In this document: piece after piece, positions 8,564-16,472 of the stretch
Position numbering within the stretch: the first letter of the stretch is position 1
Layout of the letters: each line of letters begins with the position of its first letter
Assembly: GCA_947498315.1 (NCBI GenBank)
Contig: CANMLD010000023.1
Location: 1-34,079, forward strand
Direction of reading: 5' to 3'
Length of the DNA stretch: 34,079 bases
Origin: Pseudomonadota bacterium
GTDB taxonomy: Bacteria; Myxococcota_A; UBA9042; GCA-2863065
Program-made: the position numbers and the translations under genes
Notes under the pieces: model-generated
Told to the model about the DNA's origin: nothing
Seen by the model: only the letters and a program-made list of their open reading frames with translations
Databases searched by the model: none

Positions 8564-11454
8564 GCGGCGACGTTCGTTCGAGCGGGGAGCGACCCACGCC
8601 GCCCCGCGGCGCCTCCACGGCATTGGGCGCTGTGAAGCGCTTCTTTCGCCGCTACCGGGTCGCGCTCGGCTATCTCACGGTGGCCGCGATCTTCGGTCCC
8701 CTCCTCCTGTGGGGGCTCGACCTCGTCCCGCTGCTCGAAGAGCGCCTTGCGGACCATGGCTACGAGATGCGCTCTCCCGAGTGGCTTGTACTCATCGCCG
8801 GGGTCCCCCTCTTTTGGTTCATTCGTCTCCACACTCTGACGGACCTGCCGCTCCTCCAGCAGTGGCTCTCGACGCTGGTTCGCTGCGTGATGGTCGTCGC
8901 GCTCGCCGTCGCCATGACCGAGATCACGCACACGCGCTCTGAATCTCGGAAGGTGGCTACGGTCTTTGTGGTCGATGTCAGCGCGTCGGTCCCGGAGCCG
9001 ATCCTGGCCGACGCCCAGGCCGCTCTTCAGGCGGCGTGGGACGCCCGCGGTGACGGCACCGTTCGGCTCGTGACCTTCGCGACTGACGCGAGCGCGGTAC
9101 CGCTCGTCCCCGATTCCAAAGGGACTCTGCCTGCGCTTCAACGCGCCGACGGCGATGCCGGGCTCACGTCGAACCTGCAGGCCGGCATCCGTATCGGTTT
9201 CGGGCTCTTCCCCCCGGGACACCTGCGCCGCATGGTGGTTGTGACCGACGGCAACGAGACCTGGGGTGACGCGCTCGCCGAGGTGGAGGCCGCCGCCCGA
9301 CTCGGAGTCCGCGTCCACTACCGCGAGGTCTCTGGCCTGATCCTCCCCACTGAGCTCATGGTGCTCGGCTTCGAGGTCCCGGACGATATCGAGGCCAATA
9401 TCCCCTTCCTCGTGAGCGCCTACGTTCGGGCGAGCCGGCCCATGATGGCCGAATGTACTCTCGCGGTGCAGGGGGAGGTCGTGAAGACTGAACGTCGCTT
9501 AGTCGGAACAAAGCTTCCGACCGAGGTCGGAACAAAGCTTCCGACCGAGGTCGGGTCTGAGCTCACCACCATCGACTTCCAGGACATTCGCGTGAAGGAC
9601 GGCGGGGAGTATGCCTTCAAGGTGGACTGCAAGCCTGCCGCATCGATCGGCAGCGATGGCCAGCCGGGCGAGGCCGCTCCCACCGACCGCGTCAGCACCA
9701 ATAACAGCTTCGAGACGTCGCGTAAGGTGCCCAAGAAGAAGAAGTTCCTCTACGTCGAGGGCGAGACCCTCTACTCAAAGAACTTCAAGGACGCGATGTC
9801 GGACGACTTCGAGGTCGAGCTGCGGGGGCCGAAGGGGCTGCCAGGCTCGCTGGAGGGTCTTCAGGAGTTCCAAGGCATCCTCATCAGCGACGTCCCGCTC
9901 GAGGGTGCGTACTACAAGCAAAACATCACGACAGGTCAGCAGAAGCTGCTCCACGACTACGTGAAGGGCGGCGGGCTCCTCATCTTCACCGGCGGCGGCC
10001 AGAGCCTCGGGCCCGGTGGCTACAGCGGCAGCTACCTCGAAAAGCAGGTGCTCCCAGTCAAGCTCGACGTCGAGAACGAGCTCGACACGCCCCGCCTCGC
10101 CCTCGTCATCGCGATGGACCGCTCGGGGTCCATGAAAGGGCGCCTCATCGAGCTCGCCAAAAAGGCCGCCCGCGAGACCGTCGCCGCCCTCGACAAACGT
10201 GACACAGTCGGCATCGTGGCCTTCGACGCCGAGGCCCAAAAGCTCATCGGCCTCACGCCGGCCACGAGCAAGGCCCGCTTCGACCGGGTGCTGGCGACCA
10301 TGACCGCCGATGGCGGGACCAACATCGGCCAGGGCCTCGCCGTCGCGTTCGAGATGCTCGAAGGGGTCGAAGCCCAGCTCAAGCACGTCATCCTTCTGAC
10401 GGACGGTCAGTCCGACACCAAGGGCATTCTGGCCATGGTGCGGGACAACGCCGGACGGGGCGTGACCGTCTCCACCGTCGCCGTCGGCAAGGAGTCCGCG
10501 ACATCGCTGCTCGCCCAAATCGCGGAGCAGGGCAACGGCCGCTACTACTACACCGAAGACGCCGAAGCCGTGCCTCGCCTCTTCCTCGACGAGACAAAGG
10601 AGATCGCCGGCGAGTCCGTCAAGCAAGAGCCCGTCAAGGCGTCGCTCGTCTCCAAGTTCGCGAGCCTCAAGTTCTTGAAGGGCATCGACATCAGCCGCGC
10701 GCCCACCCTCGACGGGTATCTCCCGATGGAGGCGAAGCCGGCGACCGAGACCATCCTGAAGATCGCGGGGGGCAAAGATCCCCTCCTCGTGCGCTGGCAA
10801 CGTGGCAAGGGCTGGGTTTACGTCTTCGCGTCGGACATCAAGAACAAGTGGGCACGGCGCTGGCTCGCGTGGCTGGACTTCGCTCCGTTCTGGCGTCAGC
10901 TCGTCAAGGACGCGATGCCCGAAGAAGAGAAGGAGACGGTCTTCCCGATTCAGCTCACGGCGCAACGGCGCGAGCTCCGTATTGGGGTCGACGCGGTGCT
11001 CCCTGATGGGACCTTCGCGCTCGGCGTCATCAGCAAAGCCAGCGTGCTCGGACCGAGCGGCGAGAAGCAGGAGGTGACGCTCACCTCGGTCGCACCGGGC
11101 CGATACGAAGCCGTCGTGCCCGCCACCGCCTTTGGGGTCTACAAGGTCGACGTCGTTCACGAAAAAGACGGCAAGAAGGTCGCGATCTCGTCCGGGCGCG
11201 GCGCGTATCCCTATCCCGAGGAGCACCTCGCGTTCGCGCCCGATCTCTCTCGCGTCGCTCAGATGTCCGACGCGACAGGCGGCATTAAGAACCCCACTCC
11301 AGCGACTCTCTTTGCGACCGGAGGCGAGTCCACGACGTTCTCGAGCCCTGCTTGGCACTTCCCGCTCTACCTCGTGCTCCTCGCTCTCGCGCTCGACGTG
11401 TTCCTGCGACGCGTGCGGCTATGGAAAGCCAAGACTCTGCAATGGGGCGCGTGA
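8560..11454 (+). CDS. Large membrane protein with two vWA domains and a GATase1-like segment
   Basis: Predicted membrane protein of 964 residues. Hydrophobic segments lie at about 35-53, 75-90 and 104-120. A first vWA-like domain has DVSAS (D139, S141, S143). After a beta-rich linker comes a segment resembling a class I glutamine amidotransferase-like fold (YVEGE, GILISDVPLEG, LHDYVKGGGLLIFTGG); I see no obvious catalytic triad. A second, canonical vWA domain follows with DRSGS (D520, S522, S524), GGTNIGQG and LLTDGQSD. The protein ends in a C-terminal membrane segment near residue 945. ATG 8560 overlaps the upstream stop as ATGA; an in-frame GTG at 8530 would overlap more and is less likely. 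It resembles the large double-vWA proteins that close MoxR/DUF58/BatA operons. It contains an in-frame 24-bp duplication (9502-9549). Confidence 0.88.
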   Translation: MSGDVRSSGERPTPPRGASTALGAVKRFFRRYRVALGYLTVAAIFGPLLLWGLDLVPLLEERLADHGYEMRSPEWLVLIAGVPLFWFIRLHTLTDLPLLQQWLSTLVRCVMVVALAVAMTEITHTRSESRKVATVFVVDVSASVPEPILADAQAALQAAWDARGDGTVRLVTFATDASAVPLVPDSKGTLPALQRADGDAGLTSNLQAGIRIGFGLFPPGHLRRMVVVTDGNETWGDALAEVEAAARLGVRVHYREVSGLILPTELMVLGFEVPDDIEANIPFLVSAYVRASRPMMAECTLAVQGEVVKTERRLVGTKLPTEVGTKLPTEVGSELTTIDFQDIRVKDGGEYAFKVDCKPAASIGSDGQPGEAAPTDRVSTNNSFETSRKVPKKKKFLYVEGETLYSKNFKDAMSDDFEVELRGPKGLPGSLEGLQEFQGILISDVPLEGAYYKQNITTGQQKLLHDYVKGGGLLIFTGGGQSLGPGGYSGSYLEKQVLPVKLDVENELDTPRLALVIAMDRSGSMKGRLIELAKKAARETVAALDKRDTVGIVAFDAEAQKLIGLTPATSKARFDRVLATMTADGGTNIGQGLAVAFEMLEGVEAQLKHVILLTDGQSDTKGILAMVRDNAGRGVTVSTVAVGKESATSLLAQIAEQGNGRYYYTEDAEAVPRLFLDETKEIAGESVKQEPVKASLVSKFASLKFLKGIDISRAPTLDGYLPMEAKPATETILKIAGGKDPLLVRWQRGKGWVYVFASDIKNKWARRWLAWLDFAPFWRQLVKDAMPEEEKETVFPIQLTAQRRELRIGVDAVLPDGTFALGVISKASVLGPSGEKQEVTLTSVAPGRYEAVVPATAFGVYKVDVVHEKDGKKVAISSGRGAYPYPEEHLAFAPDLSRVAQMSDATGGIKNPTPATLFATGGESTTFSSPAWHFPLYLVLLALALDVFLRRVRLWKAKTLQWGA
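9502..9549. repeat. In-frame 24-bp tandem duplication with internal palindrome
   Basis: Two identical 24-bp units (9502-9525 and 9526-9549), followed by the first five bases of a third. Each unit contains the inverted repeat GTCGGAA-caaagc-TTCCGAC, able to form a 7-bp stem. In the double-vWA protein it encodes an eight-residue unit (TKLPTEVG) twice, near residues 316-331, in a loop-like linker before the amidotransferase-like segment. Because the unit is 8 codons the frame is preserved. Confidence 0.95.
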
Positions 11455-11606
11455 TTCGCCTGGTTGTGGCGCTGATTCTTGCAACAAGCGCAGGTGCCGT
11501 GGCAGCTCCGCCCACGCCGGCCGAGCGTGAGGCGTTGTCCGCCAAGCTCGCAACGTTTCAGGCCACGGTGCCCATCGACGAGTACATGGATCTGCTGGCT
11601 TACTGA
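11442..11606 (+). CDS. Tiny secreted protein, possibly truncated
   Basis: A 54-residue ORF overlapping the end of the double-vWA gene by 13 bases. It begins with a good signal peptide (MGRVIRLVVALILATSAGAVAA, shown here only as basic MGR, then a hydrophobic core and AVAA cleavage site near residue 22). The mature part has about 32 residues and ends abruptly at EYMDLLAY. In-frame ATG 11421 would add MESQDSA before it; neither start has a clear ribosome site. I do not recognise a family. It is either a small periplasmic component of the operon or, since the DNA right after it looks decayed, the 5' remnant of a longer secreted protein. The signal peptide and operon position make translation plausible. 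Confidence 0.5.
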   Translation: MGRVIRLVVALILATSAGAVAAPPTPAEREALSAKLATFQATVPIDEYMDLLAY

Positions 11607-12012
11607 GCGCCACGGGGGCCCTCACACAGGCCGGCCGGTCAGGGGCTCACGTAAAGGCGCCAAGATCCCGATTGGGACCCTGTTCTCTGACTCACTTGCC
11701 CCGCCGCCGAGGGCCGCGAGTGCTCCGACGACGCCAAGGACCGCCCGTGGTTCATCGACCAACGCTTCAAGCGCCTGCCTGTTTCTACGACACGATGCGC
11801 ATGAGGAGACTCGGCCACCGCATCTTCGCCGAACACCTCGGTGCGCTCATCGGGACGCGTTTCCTCGAGACGCCGGCGATGCGCGCCTCACCGCCCTGAA
11901 GCAAATGTCTTCGTGCGCCATGGCACACGGCTACACGCGCGCGACTATGTCGTGTTGTCAGGATGCCAACTTCGCAGTCGCACCAGCCGATAGCGATGCG
12001 GTAGTGTAGCTC
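11607..12012 (+). pseudogene. Probable decayed coding region, no intact gene
   Basis: About 400 bases between the operon and the DUF1592 gene with no convincing gene. Short protein-like stretches appear in different plus-strand frames: a fragment containing ECSDDAKDRPWFIDQRFKRL (about 11722-11781), then, in another frame, FYDTMRMRRLGHRIFAEHL around 11790-11846, then RLTALKQM in a third frame near 11887-11910. This is what frameshifted remains of one or more genes would look like. The one long frame across the region (11479-12009) is Arg/Pro/Ser-rich in its first half and runs antiphase to the tiny secreted ORF, so I do not call it. Family unknown. Confidence 0.35.
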
Positions 12013-13926
12013 ATGCGCGAGTTTACCCGCTTCCTGGTCGCCATACTCTCACTCCACCTCACGAGCTGCGAGGATGCGCCGGTGGTCGCGATGCCGAGCT
12101 CGTGCAGCAGTGGAGCTGTGGCGCCCGTCGCGCGCCTCTCGAATGACGAGCTGTGCTACACGCTTCGTGATGTCGCGCTGACCATCCTCCCACCGGACCA
12201 CCCTTTTCACCGAAAGCTTGTCGAGAGCGCGACGCCGCCCCCATGGCGCCCCGTAACAGGCAAAGTCGAGCGCGTCGAGAGTCCGGAAGAGCCCATGTTC
12301 GGCGACTGGACGATCTTGGAGGAGGTGTGGCTTCCGCCGGACCTGCCGCGTTCGATGATTGGCGAAGCTCGAGGCGGATACACGCGCCTCGACGATGACC
12401 TTTCTCTCGAACGCCTCGAAGGCGCGTTGCGCCTCGGCACGGCGCTGGCGGCCGAGCTCACCCGACCGGCGCTCTTCGCGAGCCTGGGCTGCGAAGCGAC
12501 TTCGGCAGACTGTCGGCGTCAGATCATCGAACGCGCGGGACGATTGCTCTATCGACGTTCGCTCACCTCCGTCGAGCTCGGAGACTGGGAGGCCGGGGTT
12601 GCGGAGAGTCGAGGCCCCGAAGTCGACTTCGACGCTCAGTTGGCTGCGCAGGGCCTCTCCGACGTACTGGCGGCGATGATGGGCTCCGCACCCTTCTTGT
12701 TTCACCTCGAGCTCGCTGAGCCTGTACCCGCGATCAGTCCTGACGAGCGTCTCGGCCCGGACGACACCGCTGGCCGCGCCGCGCCGGACGGTGAAGGAGC
12801 CATTCCGGGCGGCGTCGTGTCCCCGCTGGCCCTGGCAGCCCGGCTCTCCGCCTATCTCTGGGCATCAGGTCCAGACGAAGAGCTCATCGCCGCGGCCGAA
12901 GATGGGTCCCTGGCGACCGAAGCCGGTTATGCCTATCAAGCGTCACGCATCTACGCGGACTCACGCGCCCGACGGTCACTATCGCGTTTCGCTCGGGAAT
13001 GGCTTCGCCTCGACTCCGTACCCAAGACGTCGGCACACGCCAAGGACTTGGATTTTCTCGCCTTCTTCGGAGGCCAACCGGACGCGACGCTCGACGCGCA
13101 GATACATCAGGAGGTGGTCGACCTCGTCCTCTGGTTCTTCCGGGAACGGCCGGGCACAGCGACGGACCTTCTGATGTCCAACGTGAACCTCGTGCGCAGG
13201 CGGGATTTGGCCGCGCTCTACGGCGTAGAACCAAGCGCAGTCGACTGGCGAGGCCGCCTCGCGATGGGCAACCCGAATGAGTTGCCCGCGGACGAGCGAG
13301 CGGGACTCCTCACCCGCATCGCGCTCCTCAGCGCGGGAGCGCCGCAGACCCGTCCCATCCAGAAAGGACTACGTGTGCGCGAGGCGCTGCTTTGCGAGCC
13401 TGTCGCACCACCGCCGGACAACGTCTTTCTCAGCACGCGTCCCCACTTCGAAGGCGTCGGGACTCGGGAAGCCGTGACTCTCGAAACGGAGTATCCAGGC
13501 TCCCCCTGTGCCGGATGTCATTCGAGCCTCATCAACCCACTGGGGTTCGTCACTGAGGGCTATGACGGAATGGGGCGGGTTCGCACTACCGAACGTTTCT
13601 GGGACAGCAACGATGGCACCTTGGTCGCAGAGGTTCCCATCGACACACGGGTAGAGGTGAGTATCGGAGGCGAAGCGCCGGTGCCTGCCGCGACGCCAGG
13701 CGAGCTGGCGACGCACCTGCAGAAGTCGGGGCGATATGAGCGCTGCCTCGCTCGTGAAGTGGCTCGGTATGCGCTCCGGCGCGCCGACATCGCGCTCGAC
13801 GATTGCCTCGTCACGGGGCTGTCGGATGCCATGCGGGGGGGCGCGACACTCGACCAGATCTGGCTCGGCATCGTCTTCACCCCGGAGTTCAAGCGGCCCC
13901 GAGTTGCACTGGATTCGGGCCGATGA
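12013..13926 (+). CDS. DUF1592/DUF1588/DUF1585 outer lipoprotein with a CxxCH motif
   Basis: Predicted lipoprotein of 637 residues; lipobox LTSC puts the lipidated Cys at residue 19. Family blocks run in the expected order: an RLSNDELCYTLRD block (DUF1587-like); CRRQIIERAGRLLYRRSLT (DUF1595-like); LAARLSAYLWASGPDEEL through the AREWLRL region (DUF1592); RAGLLTRIALLSAGAPQTRP then REALLCEPVAPPP (DUF1588); CAGCH with C499, C502 and H503 followed by NPLGF; and a C-terminal RCLAREVARYALRR block (DUF1585). The single CxxCH suggests one c-type haem or a haem-like redox site; this is inference. These proteins are known mainly from Planctomycetes and Myxococcota, with unknown function. The ATGA overlap with the DUF1552 gene implies coupled translation and a joint role. 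Confidence 0.92.
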   Translation: MREFTRFLVAILSLHLTSCEDAPVVAMPSSCSSGAVAPVARLSNDELCYTLRDVALTILPPDHPFHRKLVESATPPPWRPVTGKVERVESPEEPMFGDWTILEEVWLPPDLPRSMIGEARGGYTRLDDDLSLERLEGALRLGTALAAELTRPALFASLGCEATSADCRRQIIERAGRLLYRRSLTSVELGDWEAGVAESRGPEVDFDAQLAAQGLSDVLAAMMGSAPFLFHLELAEPVPAISPDERLGPDDTAGRAAPDGEGAIPGGVVSPLALAARLSAYLWASGPDEELIAAAEDGSLATEAGYAYQASRIYADSRARRSLSRFAREWLRLDSVPKTSAHAKDLDFLAFFGGQPDATLDAQIHQEVVDLVLWFFRERPGTATDLLMSNVNLVRRRDLAALYGVEPSAVDWRGRLAMGNPNELPADERAGLLTRIALLSAGAPQTRPIQKGLRVREALLCEPVAPPPDNVFLSTRPHFEGVGTREAVTLETEYPGSPCAGCHSSLINPLGFVTEGYDGMGRVRTTERFWDSNDGTLVAEVPIDTRVEVSIGGEAPVPAATPGELATHLQKSGRYERCLAREVARYALRRADIALDDCLVTGLSDAMRGGATLDQIWLGIVFTPEFKRPRVALDSGR

Positions 13927-15446
13927 CGGGCGCTGATGGTCGCTTCTCGCGCCGCTCCTTGCTCCTCCGGGGTGCTGGCGCAGGACTTCTGCCGCTCGTG
14001 CTCGGGATGACGCCGGACCGAAGCGAACGGGGCATGACGAACCTCGTGGTGTTTCAATCCGGCCATGGCGGCGTGCCTCCTGAGTTCATGTATCCCGACC
14101 TGGCGATGCTCGACGGCGGCGAGTCCCTCGAGTACGCCGACCGGGTCGTGCGTCGCGGTGCGCTCGAGCGCACCGTCGTGGATACTCGGGCGTCCGTCTC
14201 GCCGGTGTTGACCGCCGCCGAGAACGCTCTGACAGATCGCCTCGTCAGTCGTTTGAACATACTCCGCGGCCTCGACGTATCCTTCCTTCTCTCGCACAAT
14301 GTCGGCGGATGCCTCGGCAACTTCGCAGCCAACGACGGACTCAGCTCGGACGCCCTCAAAGAAAGAGGATTTCCGAATGACACCATCGACAATCGACTTG
14401 CCTGGAGTCCGAGCTTCTACAACGATCTCAAGGGTGTACGAGCGCGCTCGCTCGTGCTGGGAAGCCCCGGGATGTCCTGGGCCTTCTCACAACCCAAGAC
14501 TCGAACGGGTGTACCTCAGCGCCGCCCATCGACGTACAGCACGCGTCGCGTCTTCGACATGCTCTTCGGCAGTGACACGGCCTCTGGGCTGCCGAACCGT
14601 TGGGCCGTCGACCGAGCGCGGGCTAGCTTCAACGAACTAATTGGAAAGGACGCTTGGGTCTCGAAGTCCGACCGGGAGCGATTTAGTGTACACCTCGACC
14701 AACTCGCGGAGATCGAACGGCGAGTCCGCACGGTCCCGGCGTGTAACCCAGACGCCCCGTCCGTCGACACGGGGATCGCCGCGAGCGCGGCTGGTTTTCG
14801 CCATTCGGCGGCGGAGATGCGCACCGTCTGGCAGGAATTGAACGCCCTGACGGCCGTGACGCTCGGTTGCGGAGCCTCGCGGATCATCACCTGCAACGCG
14901 CTAGCAGACCATATGCACGACTTTTCAGGCGAATGGCACACCGAGATCGCGCACGGCTGGACGGGCGATCCAGACAAAGTGCGCCTCAACTGGCAGGCGC
15001 AACAGCTCTTCTTCGAAGAGGTCGTACTCGACCTTGCGCTTCGACTCGACGCAGTCCCCGGACAACGCGGCGGGACCGTACTCGACGAGACTTTGATCGT
15101 TTGGGCTCAAGAGTGCGGACCCGTGACCCACATGAACGCGTCGGTCCCCGTCGTGACGCTCGGCGGGGCGGGGGGGCGAATGAAGACGGGTCAATACTGC
15201 GACTACAGGAGCAAAGTAAAGTTATCTAGCACCGACTTTTTAGTTGACGATAATTACTCAAAATTCGATGCTGGACTTTTGTATAACCAGCTACTGTACA
15301 CGATTTTGGAGACGGAGGGTCTCTCTCGGGACGAATTGGTCTCGGCGTCTGAGCCGACCATTGGCCGCGTGCGCTACGCCACGGGCTTCGACGACCATTA
15401 CCGAAGCGCCTACGCCATGGCCTCGGAGCGGCTGCCCTTTCTTTGA
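13923..15446 (+). CDS. DUF1552 protein with Tat-like signal
   Basis: Protein of 507 residues starting at ATG 13923, which overlaps the DUF1592 stop as ATGA. The N-terminus FSRRSLLLRGAGAGLLPLVLG is a twin-arginine-type export signal, so export in folded form is likely. The body matches DUF1552 (Pfam HXXSHH): VVFQSGHGG, LNILRGLDV, a C-terminal VWAQECG and TLGGAGG segment. The family's HxxSHH motif appears altered: the best candidate reads HDFSGE (H332, S335, then G and E instead of HH). Residues about 430-460 are encoded by an AT-rich patch quite unlike the rest of the gene. Function unknown; DUF1592 and DUF1552 genes are habitual neighbours, so a shared exported complex is inferred. An upstream in-frame ATG at 13803 lies inside DUF1592 and would hide the Tat signal. 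Confidence 0.9.
   Translation: MTGADGRFSRRSLLLRGAGAGLLPLVLGMTPDRSERGMTNLVVFQSGHGGVPPEFMYPDLAMLDGGESLEYADRVVRRGALERTVVDTRASVSPVLTAAENALTDRLVSRLNILRGLDVSFLLSHNVGGCLGNFAANDGLSSDALKERGFPNDTIDNRLAWSPSFYNDLKGVRARSLVLGSPGMSWAFSQPKTRTGVPQRRPSTYSTRRVFDMLFGSDTASGLPNRWAVDRARASFNELIGKDAWVSKSDRERFSVHLDQLAEIERRVRTVPACNPDAPSVDTGIAASAAGFRHSAAEMRTVWQELNALTAVTLGCGASRIITCNALADHMHDFSGEWHTEIAHGWTGDPDKVRLNWQAQQLFFEEVVLDLALRLDAVPGQRGGTVLDETLIVWAQECGPVTHMNASVPVVTLGGAGGRMKTGQYCDYRSKVKLSSTDFLVDDNYSKFDAGLLYNQLLYTILETEGLSRDELVSASEPTIGRVRYATGFDDHYRSAYAMASERLPFL
15211..15300 (+). other. AT-rich patch inside the DUF1552 gene
   Basis: Ninety bases with 32 G/C by my count (about 36%), using codons rare elsewhere in this window (tta, ttt, aat, tca, aaa, tct, gga). 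They encode a run from SKVKLSS to QLLYT without breaking the frame. Flanking sequence returns abruptly to high GC. Local gene conversion from a low-GC relative is one explanation; an assembly or consensus artefact is another. Confidence 0.8.
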
Positions 15447-15474
15447 ACTGCGCATCCATATCAGCTCATATTGA

Positions 15475-15618
15475 ATCAAGAACAAAGGTTCGAAGCCCAG
15501 CGGTGACGTCGCGAGCGATGAGCCGCCGTTTGCAACGCACCTCGTACCATTCTCTGCTCGCTTTGCGTCGCCGGCTGAACAACGCCTTTTGCGCCGCCAC
15601 GTGGAGCTCTCGCCATGA
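15475..15618 (+). pseudogene. 47-codon open fragment overlapping the XRE gene start
   Basis: An open stretch without its own start codon runs from just after a TGA at 15472 to a TGA that overlaps the ATG of the XRE gene (ATGA, 15615-15618). It contains FATHLVPFSARF and EQRLLRRHVELSP. The ATGA junction suggests that it was once the end of an upstream gene coupled to the regulator. It does not resemble the C-terminus of a HigB/RelE toxin, and I do not recognise it. Confidence 0.3.
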
Positions 15619-15908
15619 ACGACGACATCCCCGACCTCACAGCCCAGGGCTTCGAGCGGAGCATCACGAAGTGCCAGCGGCAACGTATCATGGCCGGAGC
15701 CGTCGACTCTGGCCGTGGCATCGTCGCACTGCGGACCTTCGTCGGCGTGACCCAACGGGAGTTCGCGGCCGCCCTTGGGATCAGTGTTCGCACGTTGCAG
15801 GGCTGGGAGGAAGACCGTCGCCGCCCCGACGGACCGGCGCTCGCCCTCCTGCGGATCGCCGCCCGACACCCGAAGGCCATCCGGGAGGCGCTGGCGTCGG
15901 CGGCGTGA
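15615..15908 (+). CDS. XRE-family helix-turn-helix protein, HigA2/NadS-like antitoxin
   Basis: DNA-binding protein of 97 residues. The helix-turn-helix is plain: VGVTQREFAAALGISVRTLQ followed by GWEEDRRRPDGPA (about residues 43-75), then LALLRIAARHP, a pattern shared by HigA2/NadS antitoxins (COG2944-type). Such proteins normally repress their own operon and neutralise a HigB/RelE RNase encoded just upstream. Here no toxin is visible: the upstream frame is an unrecognised remnant and the downstream DNA is decayed. It is therefore an orphan antitoxin or a stand-alone regulator. ATG 15615 is the only reasonable start; no strong ribosome site precedes it, consistent with past translational coupling. 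Confidence 0.8.
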   Translation: MNDDIPDLTAQGFERSITKCQRQRIMAGAVDSGRGIVALRTFVGVTQREFAAALGISVRTLQGWEEDRRRPDGPALALLRIAARHPKAIREALASAA

Positions 15909-15922
15909 ACAGCGAGGTTTGA

Positions 15923-16036
15923 GTACTGCGACTTAGGGACGCGGCCGACAAGGCAAAGTGGACACAGGCGATCGCGAAGGACTCGGACTTCGACCGTGTA
16001 CGGACCGCGCCGGAGTTCGTCGAGGCGTTGAAGTAG
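15923..16036 (+). pseudogene. Remnant of a TPR-like protein C-terminus
   Basis: Open fragment between two stops in one frame. It reads RDAADKAKWTQAIAKDSDFD then RVRTAPEFVEALK and a stop. This resembles the last repeat and tail of bacterial TPR proteins (a DxDF..vR..PeF..L pattern). There is no start codon or upstream body, so it is a gene-end relic. Assignment is by eye only. Confidence 0.35.
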
Positions 16037-16139
16037 CCGAAATCAGGTCGCCAATCTGACGCCGATGGCACCGGGCACTCCGACAGGAACCTCGGCCAAC
16101 CTTCCGGACTGACACCGCGTGGAGATGGACCAACCGTAG

Positions 16140-16355
16140 GAGGGCCCGTCCCTACGCGATCTGGCCGCGTTCGACGCGCGCGACCTCCACGAGCAGGCGG
16201 GCTTCGACGCGCTCTACAAGTCGCCCAGTCGAAGCAAGAGGGCGGCCGCGTCGACAGTCGATGCGCTTGCGGGTGGGGGACGACCCAAGCGCCCCCGGCG
16301 TGCGCGGTGCACGCTCAATTTCCATTTTGTCCGACCCATTCACGGCTCGCAGTGA
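16140..16355 (+). pseudogene. Coding-like remnant, family unknown
   Basis: Open stretch with no plausible start, running from just after a TAG at 16137 to a TGA at 16353. The first half has protein-like composition (LRDLAAFDARDLHEQAGFDA, then LYKSP); the second half becomes Arg/Ala/Gly-rich. It probably is the tail of a lost gene. The rest of 16037-16472 shows nothing I can assign apart from the upstream region of the OPT gene. Confidence 0.25.
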
Positions 16356-16472
16356 CGACTCCGGCTTCAAACGTGGCGTCTTTGAGCGTTGGCGCGAGGC
16401 CCTGTCCAGCAGTCGCTCCGTCACCCGACTCGCATTCGCAATGGATCGGCATCGGTGTTAAGCTGCGGCAAC

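Noticed and set aside
9775-11358. 527-codon minus-strand ORF opposite the double-vWA gene
   Set aside because: It is the antisense of a gene with clear vWA motifs; its composition (Arg, Glu, Asp, Leu) is typical of antisense in GC-rich DNA.
11479-12009. 176-codon plus-strand ORF
   Set aside because: It is antiphase to the signal-peptide ORF, its first half is Arg/Pro/Ser-rich, and no motif is visible; I treat the region as decayed instead.
16356-16472. Riboswitch or leader RNA upstream of the OPT transporter
   Set aside because: No conserved riboswitch core or strong hairpin-terminator pair was recognisable by eye.
15447-16472. Integrated mobile element around the XRE gene
   Set aside because: No transposase, integrase, terminal inverted repeat or target duplication was found; only gene fragments.
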